NCBI RefSeq assembly: GCF_003688725.1
Contig: NZ_REFP01000007.1
Location: 683,684-747,683, forward strand
DNA length: 64,000 nucleotides
From: Thermoactinomyces vulgaris
GTDB taxonomy: Bacteria; Bacillota; Bacilli; Thermoactinomycetales; Thermoactinomycetaceae
Direction of reading: 5' to 3'
Shown here: positions 36,251 through 45,431 of the stretch, in pieces
How positions within the stretch are numbered: position 1 is the stretch's first letter
Layout of the letters: each line of letters begins with the position of its first letter
Made by a program: the position numbers and the translations under genes
The notes under the pieces: generated by a model
The model's input: only the letters and a program-made list of their open reading frames with translations
What the model was told of the DNA's origin: nothing
The model's database searches: none

Positions 36251-36883
36251 TTGATTTCCAAAGAACGTTCACCCAGATCACGGACAAAGCAGGATCAGAT
36301 TCGAACAGCGGCTGAACGCTTATTTCTTAAGAACGGTTTTGCAGCGACGAGCATGGACGCCATTACCACTGAAGCTGGTGTTTCCAAACAAACCGTGTAC
36401 AGCTACTATTCAAGTAAAGAGGATCTTTTGGTTGACGTCTTAAAGCAACTGATTCACAGTTTAACTGAAAATCTGTGTTCGTTTGAAAATATGTCGTTGA
36501 ATAATCGTGACGAACTGCACCAAGCATTGAACAACTTGGCGTATCACTATATCTCCAGTCTTATGCAATCCAATTACCTGGCATTGATGCGAGTTATCGT
36601 TGCCGAGTCTCCTCGGTTTCCACAGCTAGGAAACCTTTTTCGTTCAACCTTGCCGGAGAAGGTCATAAAGAGCGTTTCCGCTATTTTAGAGCAAGCGAAA
36701 AATAAAGGATTGGTAAATGTTGTTGACGTCAATGCAGCCGTACGCATGTTTGTCGGACCATTGCTTACTTATATCCTGCTTGGCGGACTCATTGTTACTG
36801 ACCGTCCACCCCAACAACCTGATACCAAAGACCTTGAAGCGATTGTAAATTTGTACATGAAAGCCATCGTTAAGGATCACTAA
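36251..36883 (+). CDS. TetR/AcrR family repressor
   Basis: 210 residues. N-terminal helix-turn-helix: IRTAAERLFLKNGFAATSMD, TTEAGVSKQTVYSYYSSKED, the standard TetR signature; the C-terminal helical ligand-binding part resembles the TetR_C_7/AefR group. The TTG start is spaced 7 bases from CGGAGGTGA. It heads an operon with a VOC protein and probably represses it through the palindrome at 36186-36206. Ligand unknown. Confidence 0.9.
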   Translation: MISKERSPRSRTKQDQIRTAAERLFLKNGFAATSMDAITTEAGVSKQTVYSYYSSKEDLLVDVLKQLIHSLTENLCSFENMSLNNRDELHQALNNLAYHYISSLMQSNYLALMRVIVAESPRFPQLGNLFRSTLPEKVIKSVSAILEQAKNKGLVNVVDVNAAVRMFVGPLLTYILLGGLIVTDRPPQQPDTKDLEAIVNLYMKAIVKDH

Positions 36884-36926
36884 AACAGCGATCATTTTTA
36901 CAAAAAAATCATGAGGAGGAGATTCG

Positions 36927-37283
36927 ATGAATCTCAACCATCTGAATCTGACGGTTACTGACGTTCAAGCCACTGAAGAATTCTTGAAGAAATATTTCGA
37001 TCTGAAAACCGTGACTACCCGCGGCGACTCGTTTACTCTGTTAACTGACGATCAAGGGATGTTACTGGCTTTAATGAAAGGAAGGCAAGCCGAATATCCC
37101 AAAACATTTCACATCGGATTTGTGCAGGAAAGCGATGAGCAGGTGAATAAGATCAATAAACGAATGAAAGAAGACGGCATCGATGTAGATCCTCCACAGA
37201 ACGCACATGGTTGGACTTTTTATGTTAAAGCGCCGGGTGGATTTACTGTTGAGGTTCTATCCCTTGAGAGATTAAAAAGCTAA
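36927..37283 (+). CDS. VOC family protein (glyoxalase/bleomycin resistance fold)
   Basis: 118 residues: one full VOC domain with paired beta-alpha-beta-beta-beta units (NHLNLTVTDVQATEEFLKKY, and GWTFYVKAPGGFTVEVLSLE with the metal-site Glu). May detoxify an electrophile or bind an antibiotic; co-transcribed with the TetR-type gene 44 bases upstream. AGGAGGAG site before ATG. Confidence 0.88.
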   Translation: MNLNHLNLTVTDVQATEEFLKKYFDLKTVTTRGDSFTLLTDDQGMLLALMKGRQAEYPKTFHIGFVQESDEQVNKINKRMKEDGIDVDPPQNAHGWTFYVKAPGGFTVEVLSLERLKS

Positions 37284-37455
37284 TCGTTCTGAAATTAAGG
37301 CTCGGGTGCAGGCGGTGGAGGTTTTGACGCTAATGTGGCAGACCTTCGCAGGCGATCCCATGCGGAAAAGGTGGATCACCCTTGTCATAAATTCGTGCCA
37401 TCTTACGAATTAATCAATGTGTACCAGAACTGCAAACTCTGTCCCCTGGAATAAT

Positions 37456-37487
37456 AACAGCTGCCCCGCGCAAAGGGCAGCTGTTTT
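37456..37487 (+). terminator. Terminator downstream of the TetR-VOC operon
   Basis: AACAGCTGCCC and GGGCAGCTGTTTT around CGCGCAAA. Confidence 0.85.
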
Positions 37488-37622
37488 CATTCGTAAAAAC
37501 AGGGGTCTAGGAGCCTCACAGAGCGACGAAAAATCGTTAACCGAAATGAAATAGGGCATATAAATCGAAAAATCTAAAAGTGTTTCTTGGACAGATGGCG
37601 GTAAAATCGTCGTTCGCTACCT

Positions 37623-37839
37623 CTACCCCTGTTTCGCGGAATAAATGGACATGATTATTGAACCGATCAATGTCAAAAGACCAATTATTCCTGTAATAAT
37701 AGCTGCATTAACTTCCCCCGAAAATAATTCCGACTTAGCGTATCTAATCCAAAGCAAGAATCCATTGTAAGCCGCTATCACATTGAAACACCAATTATAA
37801 CTAAGCCAACGAGAACCCGAAGAATGATATTTTTTTCAC
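37623..37839 (-). pseudogene. Frameshifted small membrane protein
   Basis: On the minus strand a GGAG site precedes a GTG at 37839. With one base restored in the A7 run, the product reads MKKNIILRVLVGLVIIGVS; after a second frame change it continues NVIAAYNGFLLWIRYAKSEL and GIIGLLTLIGSIIMSIYSAK before a stop at 37623. Two frame disruptions in a protein with clear membrane helices mark a pseudogene or sequence errors. Confidence 0.55.
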
Positions 37840-38343
37840 TGTATTCATCTCCGGATGCCTATTTTATTGTGCAAGTGGCTTAATCATTTTTAACACTTAA
37901 GATAAGGGAACAGGTTTATTACAAAAAATGAACCCGATTTCAAAGAATATCTAATTGAGTCACTTAAAAAAACATCCTTCAAATACTTTGCAATTGGCTT
38001 TGCTTTAGATATGATGATCCCCATCATCGATGCTAATCTTTCCTTTATGTTTTTTGGTCGGCTTATCAATGGAAAAGCGACCACCCCCTTCAGACGAATC
38101 CCCTCTCCCGAATCAGGAAGTGTCTTATTCTGGCCCAAGTCTTTTTTTGATTCTACCTCACTGGCCTTATTTTGACTAATATCATGTTTGTTTTCACTGA
38201 GAACCCTTCCAGAGGTTTTCCCGTATTTTTGTAGTATTAACGGATTTACTTCTTCGGCACCATTTTCAGTTGAGAGCTAATATTTGATTTGTTTTTATGT
38301 TTGCCTCTTTTGCTTTCTTTTGCCCTTTTCAAATTTACTTTCA
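37840..38343. other. Decayed region without an intact gene
   Basis: On the plus strand a protein-like stretch runs from about 37910 to 38175 (TKNEPDFKEYLIESLKKTSF then FAIGFALDMMIPIIDANLSF) but has no usable start and follows a stop codon, so it looks like a remnant. No family recognised. Confidence 0.4.
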
Positions 38344-38362
38344 TAGTTTATAATGCAAACTA
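38344..38362 (+). promoter_or_regulatory. Operator-like repeat over a -10 box
   Basis: TAGTTT-ATAATGC-AAACTA is a perfect 6-bp inverted repeat that contains TATAAT (38349-38354). It precedes the winged-helix gene by about 30 bases and suggests autorepression. Confidence 0.5.
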
Positions 38363-38391
38363 GTTAATAATACATATGGAGTGTGGTTCCA

Positions 38392-38715
38392 TTGATGCCC
38401 TTTAAGGAAATGGCGAAATTGAATAAATTGATCCATGAACCGGCCCGTCTTGCCATTATGAGCGCGCTGGACGCCTGCACGATGGCTGAATTTTTGTTTT
38501 TGCAAGAATTAACCGGCTTGACAAAAGGAAACCTTTCTTCCCATTTATCCAAATTGGAAAAGGCGGAATATATCCAAATCCAGAAACAATTCGTGCGCAA
38601 AAAAATCCCTCATACCACCATACGGATCACTCATGAGGGAAGAGCTGCGCTTCATAATTATTGGGAACAATTGGACCGCATCCGCGAAGTAACCAAAAAA
38701 TGGAACAAAAGTTAA
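38392..38715 (+). CDS. Winged-helix transcriptional regulator
   Basis: About 107 residues. The fold reads KLIHEPARLAIMSALDA, EFLFLQELTGLTKGNLSSHL, SKLEKAEYIQIQKQFVRKKI, TTIRITHEGRAALHNYWEQL, matching single-domain ArsR/MarR-like regulators of the winged-helix DUF (HTH_27) kind. The start is TTG 38392 or ATG 38395, after GGAG at 38378. Probably controls its own promoter; no partner gene is adjacent. Confidence 0.83.
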   Translation: MMPFKEMAKLNKLIHEPARLAIMSALDACTMAEFLFLQELTGLTKGNLSSHLSKLEKAEYIQIQKQFVRKKIPHTTIRITHEGRAALHNYWEQLDRIREVTKKWNKS

Positions 38716-39060
38716 CAAACGGATTTACCAAACCCTCTTCCCTCTGTTTTTCAGAGGTTTTTCCTTCCTGAAAAACCCAACATCCGGAGAGCGATTTTAA
38801 GGCCCCTTACAGCCTTTCACCCCTTTTTTCGATCTGTTCATCTCGAAAGGAAATAAACCACCCTTAAATCGAAAATAAGAAGACCGTTTTTCCCGGGACG
38901 GAAATCGGAATTCCATTTATTGGGATCGATTGCTCTTTATTTGTATGTTTATTTTGAGATTATTTTGTACGTTCAGATAAATAAGAACAAATTCGGTGCA
39001 AAACAGTCGCGGGCGCTCTTCTCCTTCTTCCCGATCCATCCTTTTTACGCGTCCTATAGG

Positions 39061-39084
39061 GTTACAAAACAATTCTTTTGTAAC
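39061..39084. repeat. Perfect inverted repeat in a 500-base gap
   Basis: GTTACAAAA-CAATTC-TTTTGTAAC, 9 bp arms. The gap 38716-39212 otherwise holds no gene. The repeat could be an operator, a small hairpin or a remnant element end. Confidence 0.45.
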
Positions 39085-39104
39085 TATATAAGGGTAAAAC
39101 ACTG

Positions 39105-39129
39105 AAACCCCTTGTAAATCAAGGGGTTT
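39105..39129 (-). terminator. Hairpin terminator downstream of the GNAT gene at 39213
   Basis: AAACCCCTTG and CAAGGGGTTT around TAAAT. Confidence 0.65.
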
Positions 39130-39212
39130 GGCGATCGGATGTTTTCCACAGGTTTCTCCATCCGTTTGAGAGCCAAATGGTTGTCTCGCCAAGTTAACTT
39201 GTTAATGAGACA

Positions 39213-40088
39213 TCAATCTTCTGCTATTTTCTTCACCATATGGACGTTACTTAAAAACATGTGAAATCCTTCCTCCTCCAGAAGACTCGTCACCATTTTC
39301 TTCTTTTCGGGGCAGTATAAAAACTGGCATCGGGATGCTTCCGCAGAAGCCATCACATGTCGCAACAACTGACGGGCCAGTTCTTCCGCTTCCGGATGCC
39401 CCGGAGCTGTCTCCAATTGCAACAAAGTCAATTCTTGCACTCGTCCTCGTCCTTGGTCATCGGTTTTCCGCCTCACCAGCGCATACCCGGCTTCTTTTCC
39501 GGAAGAATCGGAAATGATCCATGCTTCATCTCCTTGAAACCAATGGGTTTGCCACGGGGCCAAGTCGGGGTAAAAAGAAAAAGCGGTGACAGTTGCCGGA
39601 TGGGCGGTGCGGATGTTGTATCCGGAAGCCCCTTTTTGTCCACGGCGAAAGTTTTCTGTCTGGTAAATGAGCAAGGAATCGGCAATATCATACCCGTGTT
39701 GCTGATATAACCGGATGGCCGGTTTGTTTTCGGCAATTGCTTCCAGTGTCGCCAGCTGCACATGTTCCCGTTGATACAACTCCATCAACGCTTCCATCAG
39801 CCGGTTCCCCGCCCTTTTTCGCCTCCATCCGGGAAGAACGGCGGTCCCTCCGTTCCAGGCGATCTTTTTTCCTTTGATTTCCCCAATGGACGTAAACACA
39901 AAACCGACCGGCCGGGCATCATTCCAAGCCACCAGGGAATGAGCCGGCGAAATTCTTTCCCGGACCATCCTGTTCATTAACCGGTCAAAGGTGAAATTCA
40001 TATTCACAAAGTAATCCGCAAAGGCTTCATTCCACAACTGCAACGTTTGCTCCCACGTGCACCCGCTTAATGGACGAATCGTAATCAT
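39213..40088 (-). CDS. GNAT family N-acetyltransferase
   Basis: 291 residues. N-terminal GNAT domain with NGGTAVLPGWRRKRAGNRLM (CoA loop RRKRAGNRL) and IAENKPAIRLYQQHGYDIAD, then a second, degenerate half (about 150-290), a two-lobed layout found in larger GNAT proteins. Substrate unknown. ATG preceded by GAAGGGAAATAT. Upstream gene at 40144 is in the same direction 55 bases away. Confidence 0.86.
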   Translation of the reverse strand: MITIRPLSGCTWEQTLQLWNEAFADYFVNMNFTFDRLMNRMVRERISPAHSLVAWNDARPVGFVFTSIGEIKGKKIAWNGGTAVLPGWRRKRAGNRLMEALMELYQREHVQLATLEAIAENKPAIRLYQQHGYDIADSLLIYQTENFRRGQKGASGYNIRTAHPATVTAFSFYPDLAPWQTHWFQGDEAWIISDSSGKEAGYALVRRKTDDQGRGRVQELTLLQLETAPGHPEAEELARQLLRHVMASAEASRCQFLYCPEKKKMVTSLLEEEGFHMFLSNVHMVKKIAED

Positions 40089-40143
40089 GATATTTCCCTT
40101 CTTTTCTGTTTGATATCATATCGGTGTAAAACGTTCGCGGGGA

Positions 40144-40521
40144 TTAAAGCGCGGATTCCTGCAGGATTTCCTCCTCTTCGGAAATGCCTTGTTTTTTGAA
40201 TTGCAACCGGCACCAGAAAGCCGACTTGGCATAATCCCAAAGATACCGGCTGAACTCCCCGTTCGGATGTAAATAATTCCACACCTCAGGGAAATATTTC
40301 TTTATATCTTGCAAAATCTCCTTTTCCTTCTGGCTCATCACATGCAAGTTATGCCGGTATTTCAAGCCCAGGGTTGTCAGGCAGTCCGTCACCTCCACAG
40401 GGACTTTCCGCCAGATTTGTCTCCATTCATCATAAGGTTCCATTAAATAATGAACATTCAGATCGCCGTCGTTATAGATATCATAGAGCAAATGCCCAGG
40501 AATCGTCTCTCTGTTTTTCAT
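40144..40521 (-). CDS. Hypothetical soluble protein
   Basis: 125 residues, rich in aromatic and charged residues (HLLYDIYNDGDLNVHYLMEP, KYFPEVWNYLHPNGEF, LWDYAKSAFWCRLQFKKQ). No family recognised. Likely co-transcribed with the GNAT gene downstream; divergent from the DUF2332 gene. Confidence 0.65.
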   Translation of the reverse strand: MKNRETIPGHLLYDIYNDGDLNVHYLMEPYDEWRQIWRKVPVEVTDCLTTLGLKYRHNLHVMSQKEKEILQDIKKYFPEVWNYLHPNGEFSRYLWDYAKSAFWCRLQFKKQGISEEEEILQESAL

Positions 40522-40635
40522 TTTGTCCCCTGCCTTTTCCGTGGAATAAATCGGAACCCTTTATAGTATTAGGAAACAACTGGCGGATTCCCTTTATTTT
40601 GAAACTGTTTTTAGCGAAAGAAGGTGCGCTCGGAA

Positions 40636-41667
40636 ATGGAAAGAGAAAAGTTATCTTTTTTGTTTCGGAATTTTGCTTGGAAAGAATGTCACCTCTCCAG
40701 CCCGCTCTATCAACAGTTGTCATTAAAAATCGCCCAAGACGATGAGCTTCTTGCCGTGGCATCCCATGCCCTGCGTGGACAACCCGTTCCCAATCTTCTG
40801 TTTGGGGCGGTCCATTATCTGTTGTTAAAAGGGAAAGACCATCCTTTAAGAGACTATTATCCGGATCTGGTGAAATCTCCGCGGAAAGCAGACGAGGCCT
40901 TTCCTGCCTTTCGCGACTTTTGCCTTTTGTTCAAGGACGAAATCATCCCTATTCTCCGGCAAAAAAGGGTGCAAACCAACGAAATCGGACGTTGCGCTTA
41001 TCTTTATCCAAGCTTTTGCCTGATTTACAACCGGGTGAAAAAGTCCCTTTCCCTGATCGAAATCGGGACCAGTGCGGGGTTGCAACTGTTATGGGATCAT
41101 TACAGTTATGCATATGGAGGAAGCCATACTTACGGGCATCCGTCTTCCCCTGTCCGGATTGAATCGGAAATACGGGGGAGCCGGCAACCCTTCTTGTTCC
41201 CGGATAGTCCCCCTGTCGCTTTCCGGATGGGCATCGACTTGCACATCATGGATTTAACGGACCAGGAGGATTTTTTATGGATGCGATCCCTCATCTGGCC
41301 GGAACACCAAAAACGGGTCAGACTTTTTGAAAAAGCCGCACGGCAATTGAAAAAACACCCCCTCCGACTGATTGAAGGCGACGGAGTTGAAATGCTTCCC
41401 AAGTTAGCCCGTCAGGTACCGGAAAATACCGCCCTCTGCATCTTTCATACCCATGTGGCCAACCAAATGCCGGATCAAGTGAAGCAAAAGCTGAAGGATC
41501 AGATCGGGGAGTTGGGGAGAACGCAAACCGTTTTTCATTTATACAACAACATGGAGGACCGGGACGTTCTTCATTTGGAGTCGTATATTGGCGGAAGGAA
41601 AAACCATGAGGTTTTGGCCAAAACCGAGGGGCATGGCCGTTGGTTCGAGTGGAAACCTTCAAAATGA
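40636..41667 (+). CDS. DUF2332 family protein
   Basis: About 343 residues. SLIEIGTSAGLQLLWDHYSY is the conserved glycine-rich segment of DUF2332, which looks like a methyltransferase-type SAM loop, and ALCIFHTHVANQMP and FHLYNNMED follow in the usual order. The family has no proven activity. Start ATG 40636; a GTG at 40624 abuts the AAGAAGG site. Confidence 0.85.
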   Translation: MEREKLSFLFRNFAWKECHLSSPLYQQLSLKIAQDDELLAVASHALRGQPVPNLLFGAVHYLLLKGKDHPLRDYYPDLVKSPRKADEAFPAFRDFCLLFKDEIIPILRQKRVQTNEIGRCAYLYPSFCLIYNRVKKSLSLIEIGTSAGLQLLWDHYSYAYGGSHTYGHPSSPVRIESEIRGSRQPFLFPDSPPVAFRMGIDLHIMDLTDQEDFLWMRSLIWPEHQKRVRLFEKAARQLKKHPLRLIEGDGVEMLPKLARQVPENTALCIFHTHVANQMPDQVKQKLKDQIGELGRTQTVFHLYNNMEDRDVLHLESYIGGRKNHEVLAKTEGHGRWFEWKPSK

Positions 41668-41668
41668 C

Positions 41669-41697
41669 AAAAAAACGGGGCCCAAACCGGACCCCAT
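41669..41697 (-). terminator. Terminator for the leftward MFS gene
   Basis: On the minus strand GGGGTCC pairs with GGGCCCC (one G-T pair) around GGTTT, followed by T7. Confidence 0.65.
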
Positions 41698-41725
41698 TTC
41701 CCCTTCATGATACGTCATCCAAAAT

Positions 41726-41814
41726 TTACACGCTCCCTTGATTTCCATCCACACGGATTCTTTGTCCGTCTTGGATCCGTTTCATCGGCCCACCACTGCC
41801 GGAATGCCGCTCAT
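41726..41814 (-). pseudogene. C-terminal scrap of a PEP-utilising enzyme (PEP synthase or rifampin phosphotransferase type)
   Basis: MSGIPAVVGR in one frame and MKRIQDGQRIRVDGNQGSV in the next together match the end of the PEP-utilisers' swivelling domain (typically GIPAVVGV...IxDGQRIRVDGxxG). About 30 residues remain, with a deletion or frameshift in the middle. Rifampin phosphotransferase is a plausible parent given the resistance genes around, but PEP synthase is equally possible. Confidence 0.5.
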
Positions 41815-41822
41815 TCTTTAAC

Positions 41823-43022
41823 TTAATTTGCATACCTTGCAAAATTATTAAGGACAAACCACCATATTGAAACAACAGCAATAACGATAGTTCCCATAAT
41901 AAATATAAAATGAACCGGAAAATAATCAACCAATATGCCGGCACCAGCTAATGTTGCCGGCATTGCAACTTGTTCAATCGCTCCAAATATACCAAACATT
42001 CTGCCTCTGAACTTCTCGCTGACATTCGTTTGAGCATAACTGATAACATTAACAGAAGACAGGGAGATCCCAAATCCCAATGTAAATGCAAAAACACAAA
42101 ACAAGATATAAGAATTTGATAAAGCAATCCCCAGTAATGAAACGGCTATTATGACTAAACCCGTCAGTGTCCCTTTTGCAACTGACAAATGATTACCAAT
42201 CTTTGATATAACTCCACTGGCTAAAATGGAACCAATGGTCAGGATAGTAAAAAATACACCATAACCTTCTGCACCTACATTAATACTTTTCAACTTAACA
42301 GGCATAAGAAACTCCAATGGACTGTAAGTAGCGCTTAATACAAAGAAAATAACAGGGACGATAAAAAGTAATTTTGAAGAAATAACATATTTAATCCCTT
42401 CAATTGTTTCATTCAAAACAGATTTTCTTTCTTGACTTTCTTTTTTTACCATTGGGAAATCAATAAAGCATAATAACAGGGCCATAATAATAAATGTTGC
42501 CCCATTAACAAATATCGCTGGTATGGTACCTATAAAACCAATCATCAATCCCCCGAATGCAAAACCAAAAAGACTCGAAATTTGCCCCGCTAAAGCATTT
42601 AATGCATTCGCTCTGGAAATATCTTTTTTAGGAACTAAGTTTGGTAACAGCGCACCAAAAGAAGGACGGTAAATCAAACCAACCACCCCTGAAACAAACC
42701 CTAAACAGACAATGACAGACGATGACAAAAGGTTTATCTCATATAAATAACAAATCAAAAACATACAAAAACCCCGGATTATATCGCCGACCACAAGAAA
42801 TGGTTTCATATTCACCCGGTCTACCATCGTGCCCACTAATGGACTGAGTACAAAAGGAACAGCAAAGGCTGCCATAGTAAAAGCGGTATATTTAGGTGAG
42901 CCCGTTAGTTCCAGCATTAAGTAACTCAGGGCAATAATATAAAATGTATTTCCTATTCCAGATTGTGCGTTTCCTAACCATAACAAAATAAAGTTTTTGT
43001 TCCAAAGATTTAATGGTTCCAT
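41823..43022 (-). CDS. MFS efflux transporter (MFS_3 / macrolide-efflux-like)
   Basis: 399 residues, 12 helices, AT-rich against its surroundings. LWNKNFILLWLGNAQSGIGN and PLVGTMVDRVNMKPFLVVGD are typical of the Mef/MFS_3 group, as is RPSFGALLPNLVPKKDISRA. Such pumps export macrolides or siderophores; the drug cannot be told. GGGGGAGTAG precedes the ATG. Base composition suggests acquisition by transfer. Confidence 0.86.
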   Translation of the reverse strand: MEPLNLWNKNFILLWLGNAQSGIGNTFYIIALSYLMLELTGSPKYTAFTMAAFAVPFVLSPLVGTMVDRVNMKPFLVVGDIIRGFCMFLICYLYEINLLSSSVIVCLGFVSGVVGLIYRPSFGALLPNLVPKKDISRANALNALAGQISSLFGFAFGGLMIGFIGTIPAIFVNGATFIIMALLLCFIDFPMVKKESQERKSVLNETIEGIKYVISSKLLFIVPVIFFVLSATYSPLEFLMPVKLKSINVGAEGYGVFFTILTIGSILASGVISKIGNHLSVAKGTLTGLVIIAVSLLGIALSNSYILFCVFAFTLGFGISLSSVNVISYAQTNVSEKFRGRMFGIFGAIEQVAMPATLAGAGILVDYFPVHFIFIMGTIVIAVVSIWWFVLNNFARYAN

Positions 43023-43271
43023 TTAAACTACTCCCCCATATAAATGAGAATTGCGAACTTTTTATTTCCGTTAATCAGTCATTAACCGTGGTTCCAAGCA
43101 ACCGACATACGCTTTGTAAAATTGATTGCAATTTTCATGTCCCCCTGAATATTTTTATGATTTTGTTTCTTTTGGATCGATGTAGGAGTTGAATCCATGC
43201 AATTAAAAGAACTCATTTTGTAAGGTGGGCAAGGACCTAGAGTATGACATTTCTGAAAATATAAATATTGT

Positions 43272-43303
43272 AAAGCCGTTCCTTTATCAGGAATCGGCTT
43301 TTT
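43272..43303. terminator. Terminator downstream of the NUDIX gene
   Basis: AAAGCCGTTCC and GGAATCGGCTTT pair with one bulge; T5 on the plus strand. The gap 43023-43271 holds the MFS promoter and no clear gene. Confidence 0.65.
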
Positions 43304-43355
43304 CCAACTCACCCCATTTGCATCTGTATGCGAATAAAGTTCAGAATGGATTCGG

Positions 43356-43847
43356 TTATTCAATGGCAATGGGTTCGGCAGGATACTCCCCTTTTAAAAG
43401 CGGAATCAATTTTTGTCCCAACTGCTTGGGGAAAATCAGTTCCCCGGTGTTCAAGATTTCATCCACACTCCACCAATGGTGGGCTTGGTAAGTCTCTTTC
43501 TCCACCTCTGTAAAATGATCCGTCGAAATCTGCTTTCCCTGCACCCGTGCCACATAATAATATTCAATAAAACGGGTTTTCCTTTGATGGACGAACAGAT
43601 GAATATCCCGGATCCATACCAACGGCCCCCAATGCACACCGTCCGCCAATCCGGTTTCTTCCCACAGCTCCCGTTTGGCCGCTTCGAGATAAGACTCGTT
43701 TTCTTCCACCCCGCCTCCCGGCGGAAACCAAACCGGCTCTCCGGCCGGATTCTCTTTGCTGGTGACGGAAGGGTCTTTCATCTTAAACAGCAAAATCCGG
43801 TCTTGTTCGTTGAGTAATACAATACGGGCGGTTTCTCTTGTTTTCAC
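43356..43847 (-). CDS. NUDIX hydrolase
   Basis: 163 residues. Complete Nudix box: GGGVEENESYLEAAKRELWEETGL (Gx5Ex7REUxEExGU), which binds Mg2+ for hydrolysis of nucleoside diphosphate derivatives. FPPGGG and DIHLFVHQRKT give the flanks. The start is chosen at GTG 43847, eight bases from AAGGAGAG; longer frames begin at 43910 without a ribosome site. Substrate unknown. Confidence 0.88.
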   Translation of the reverse strand: MKTRETARIVLLNEQDRILLFKMKDPSVTSKENPAGEPVWFPPGGGVEENESYLEAAKRELWEETGLADGVHWGPLVWIRDIHLFVHQRKTRFIEYYYVARVQGKQISTDHFTEVEKETYQAHHWWSVDEILNTGELIFPKQLGQKLIPLLKGEYPAEPIAIE

Positions 43848-43901
43848 TGTGAAGACTCTCCTTGTTTTCTCAAGATGTTCCATCCCTTCCATTATAATAT
43901 G

Positions 43902-43936
43902 AAAAAGCACCGGTGATTGAAGTCCGGTGCTTTTTC
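43902..43936 (-). terminator. Terminator of the wrbA-pirin unit
   Basis: AAAAAGCACCGG and CCGGTGCTTTTT around TGATTGAAGT. Confidence 0.9.
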
Positions 43937-43951
43937 CCGAAAGCCATAAAA

Positions 43952-44569
43952 TCAGCTTTGGCTTTGCCCTTTTTTGATCCAGCCCGCCACGGTGAGGACG
44001 CGCCGGGTTTGATGTTGAACCGCCTTTTCCGCATCATCTTTCCAATTGCCGTTATTGTCAATGGTCACGGAAGTGCCATACGGGTTGCCGCCGGATGCCG
44101 GGATGGAAGGATCGGTATATCCCGGTGCAACGACAATCGCTCCCCAATGGTACATCGTTGTGTACAAGGACAAAACCGTCTCTTCTTGCCCACCGTTTGG
44201 GTTATTGGCCGAAGTCATCGCACTGACCACTTTGTTGACCGTCTTTCCTTGGGCCCAGATGCCCCCTGTTGTATCCAGGAATTGTTTCATTTGGGATGAG
44301 ACAATGCCAAAGCGGGTGGGGGTGCAGAAAATAATCGCATCCGCCCAAACAATGTCATCCGGCGTTGCAACCGGAACATTTTTGGTGGCTTCATAGTGGG
44401 CTTTCCATGCCGGATTGGATGCAATGGCTTCTTCCGGGGCCAATTCCTGCACTCTCAACAGACGGACTTCGGCTCCTTCTTTTTTGGCTGTTTCTGCAGC
44501 GATTTGAGCCATCTTGTAGTTGGTGCCGGTCGAGCTGTAATAAATGATCGCCAATTTCACATTTTCCAT
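43952..44569 (-). CDS. wrbA: NAD(P)H:quinone oxidoreductase, WrbA family
   Basis: 205 residues. Flavodoxin-like FMN site YYSSTGTNYKMAQIAAETA, then TPTRFGIVSSQMKQFLDTTG and a GGQEETVLSLYTTMYHWG segment characteristic of WrbA. It reduces quinones by two electrons with FMN in the cytosol. The ATG at 44569 is spaced 7 bases from GGAGG; an ATG at 44575 is too close. Follows the pirin gene by about 50 bases, likely one unit for quinone/redox stress. Confidence 0.92.
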   Translation of the reverse strand: MENVKLAIIYYSSTGTNYKMAQIAAETAKKEGAEVRLLRVQELAPEEAIASNPAWKAHYEATKNVPVATPDDIVWADAIIFCTPTRFGIVSSQMKQFLDTTGGIWAQGKTVNKVVSAMTSANNPNGGQEETVLSLYTTMYHWGAIVVAPGYTDPSIPASGGNPYGTSVTIDNNGNWKDDAEKAVQHQTRRVLTVAGWIKKGQSQS

Positions 44570-44619
44570 GCTCATGCCTCCTGTTGGTCATGGTTGATCC
44601 TCACCGGAAATTCACCCGG

Positions 44620-45324
44620 TTAAGGAAGATCAATCAACATCACAAAACAACCTTTATCGGTCTCCGCCGTTAACGAAGATACATCTGTTATTCTTGCCGA
44701 GTCCCGGCGCTTTAACACATGATCCCCGTTGAGGAGGACATCGCCTTCGATCACAAAGAAAAAGATCCGGCGGTTTTCTTTCTGCTCAAACGTAAGGGAT
44801 TTGCCGGCTTCCAGTTTGGAAAGATAAATCGTCATATCCTGATGAATCGATGCCGTCTGATCCGATGCAGGATGCTTGGATACCACCGGCAACAAACGGT
44901 TTTTCATGTTTTCCGGGTCAAAAGATATCTGTTCATAGGAAGGTTGAAGCCTGCTGGTTTCCGGCAAAAACCACATCTGCAGGAAATTCACTTCTTCCGT
45001 TTCTGACGGATTCATCTCGGAATGAATAATTCCCGTACCGGCACTCATGCGTTGCACTTCACCAAAAGATAATGTTTCCATGTGGCCGGCACTGTCCTCA
45101 TGCCTTAATTGCCCTTTCAACACAATGGAGACAATCTCCATTTCCTTGTGGGGATGCATGCCAAATCCCGTCCCCGGTTGGACGGTGTCATCATTGAGCA
45201 CACGCATAGGCCCAAAGTGCATATTCCCGGGGTCAAAATATTCAGCAAATGAAAAGCTGAAATAACTTTTCAACCAACCGTGATCAGACACAAAACGGTT
45301 TTCGGCAGGATAAATTTGAATCAT
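44620..45324 (-). CDS. Pirin family protein (YhhW-like quercetinase)
   Basis: 234 residues, bicupin. Metal ligands in the first cupin: GFGMHPHKEMEIVSIVLKG (two His) and SAGTGIIHSEMNPSE (His and Glu). Pirin/YhhW proteins hold Fe or another metal and several cleave quercetin; in bacteria they are usually part of redox-stress operons, as here with wrbA. Confidence 0.9.
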   Translation of the reverse strand: MIQIYPAENRFVSDHGWLKSYFSFSFAEYFDPGNMHFGPMRVLNDDTVQPGTGFGMHPHKEMEIVSIVLKGQLRHEDSAGHMETLSFGEVQRMSAGTGIIHSEMNPSETEEVNFLQMWFLPETSRLQPSYEQISFDPENMKNRLLPVVSKHPASDQTASIHQDMTIYLSKLEAGKSLTFEQKENRRIFFFVIEGDVLLNGDHVLKRRDSARITDVSSLTAETDKGCFVMLIDLP

Positions 45325-45414
45325 GGTTCACAGCCTTTCCGATTCTTCTATTCTTTCTTTGCTATGGTTGACGAAAATGATTATTTCCCCTCTCCCTTCA
45401 TACATTTGTAATTA

Positions 45415-45431
45415 ACTTACTTTTAATAAGT
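45415..45431. promoter_or_regulatory. Candidate operator between pirin and SUKH genes
   Basis: ACTTACTTTTAATAAGT, an imperfect inverted repeat, overlaps a TATAAT word (45431-45436). The position suits control of the leftward pirin-wrbA unit or the rightward gene. Confidence 0.35.

Noticed and set aside
37890..38138. 82-codon leftward open frame
   Set aside because: No recognisable family or ribosome site; the plus strand reads more protein-like in the same place but is itself a relic.
38917..39192. 91-codon leftward open frame
   Set aside because: It spans a hairpin terminator and an inverted repeat, with no family resemblance.
43023..43271. Eight-codon leader peptide (MQLKELIL) for a resistance gene
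   Set aside because: It reads opposite to the MFS gene and away from any resistance gene, so no attenuator role can be supported.
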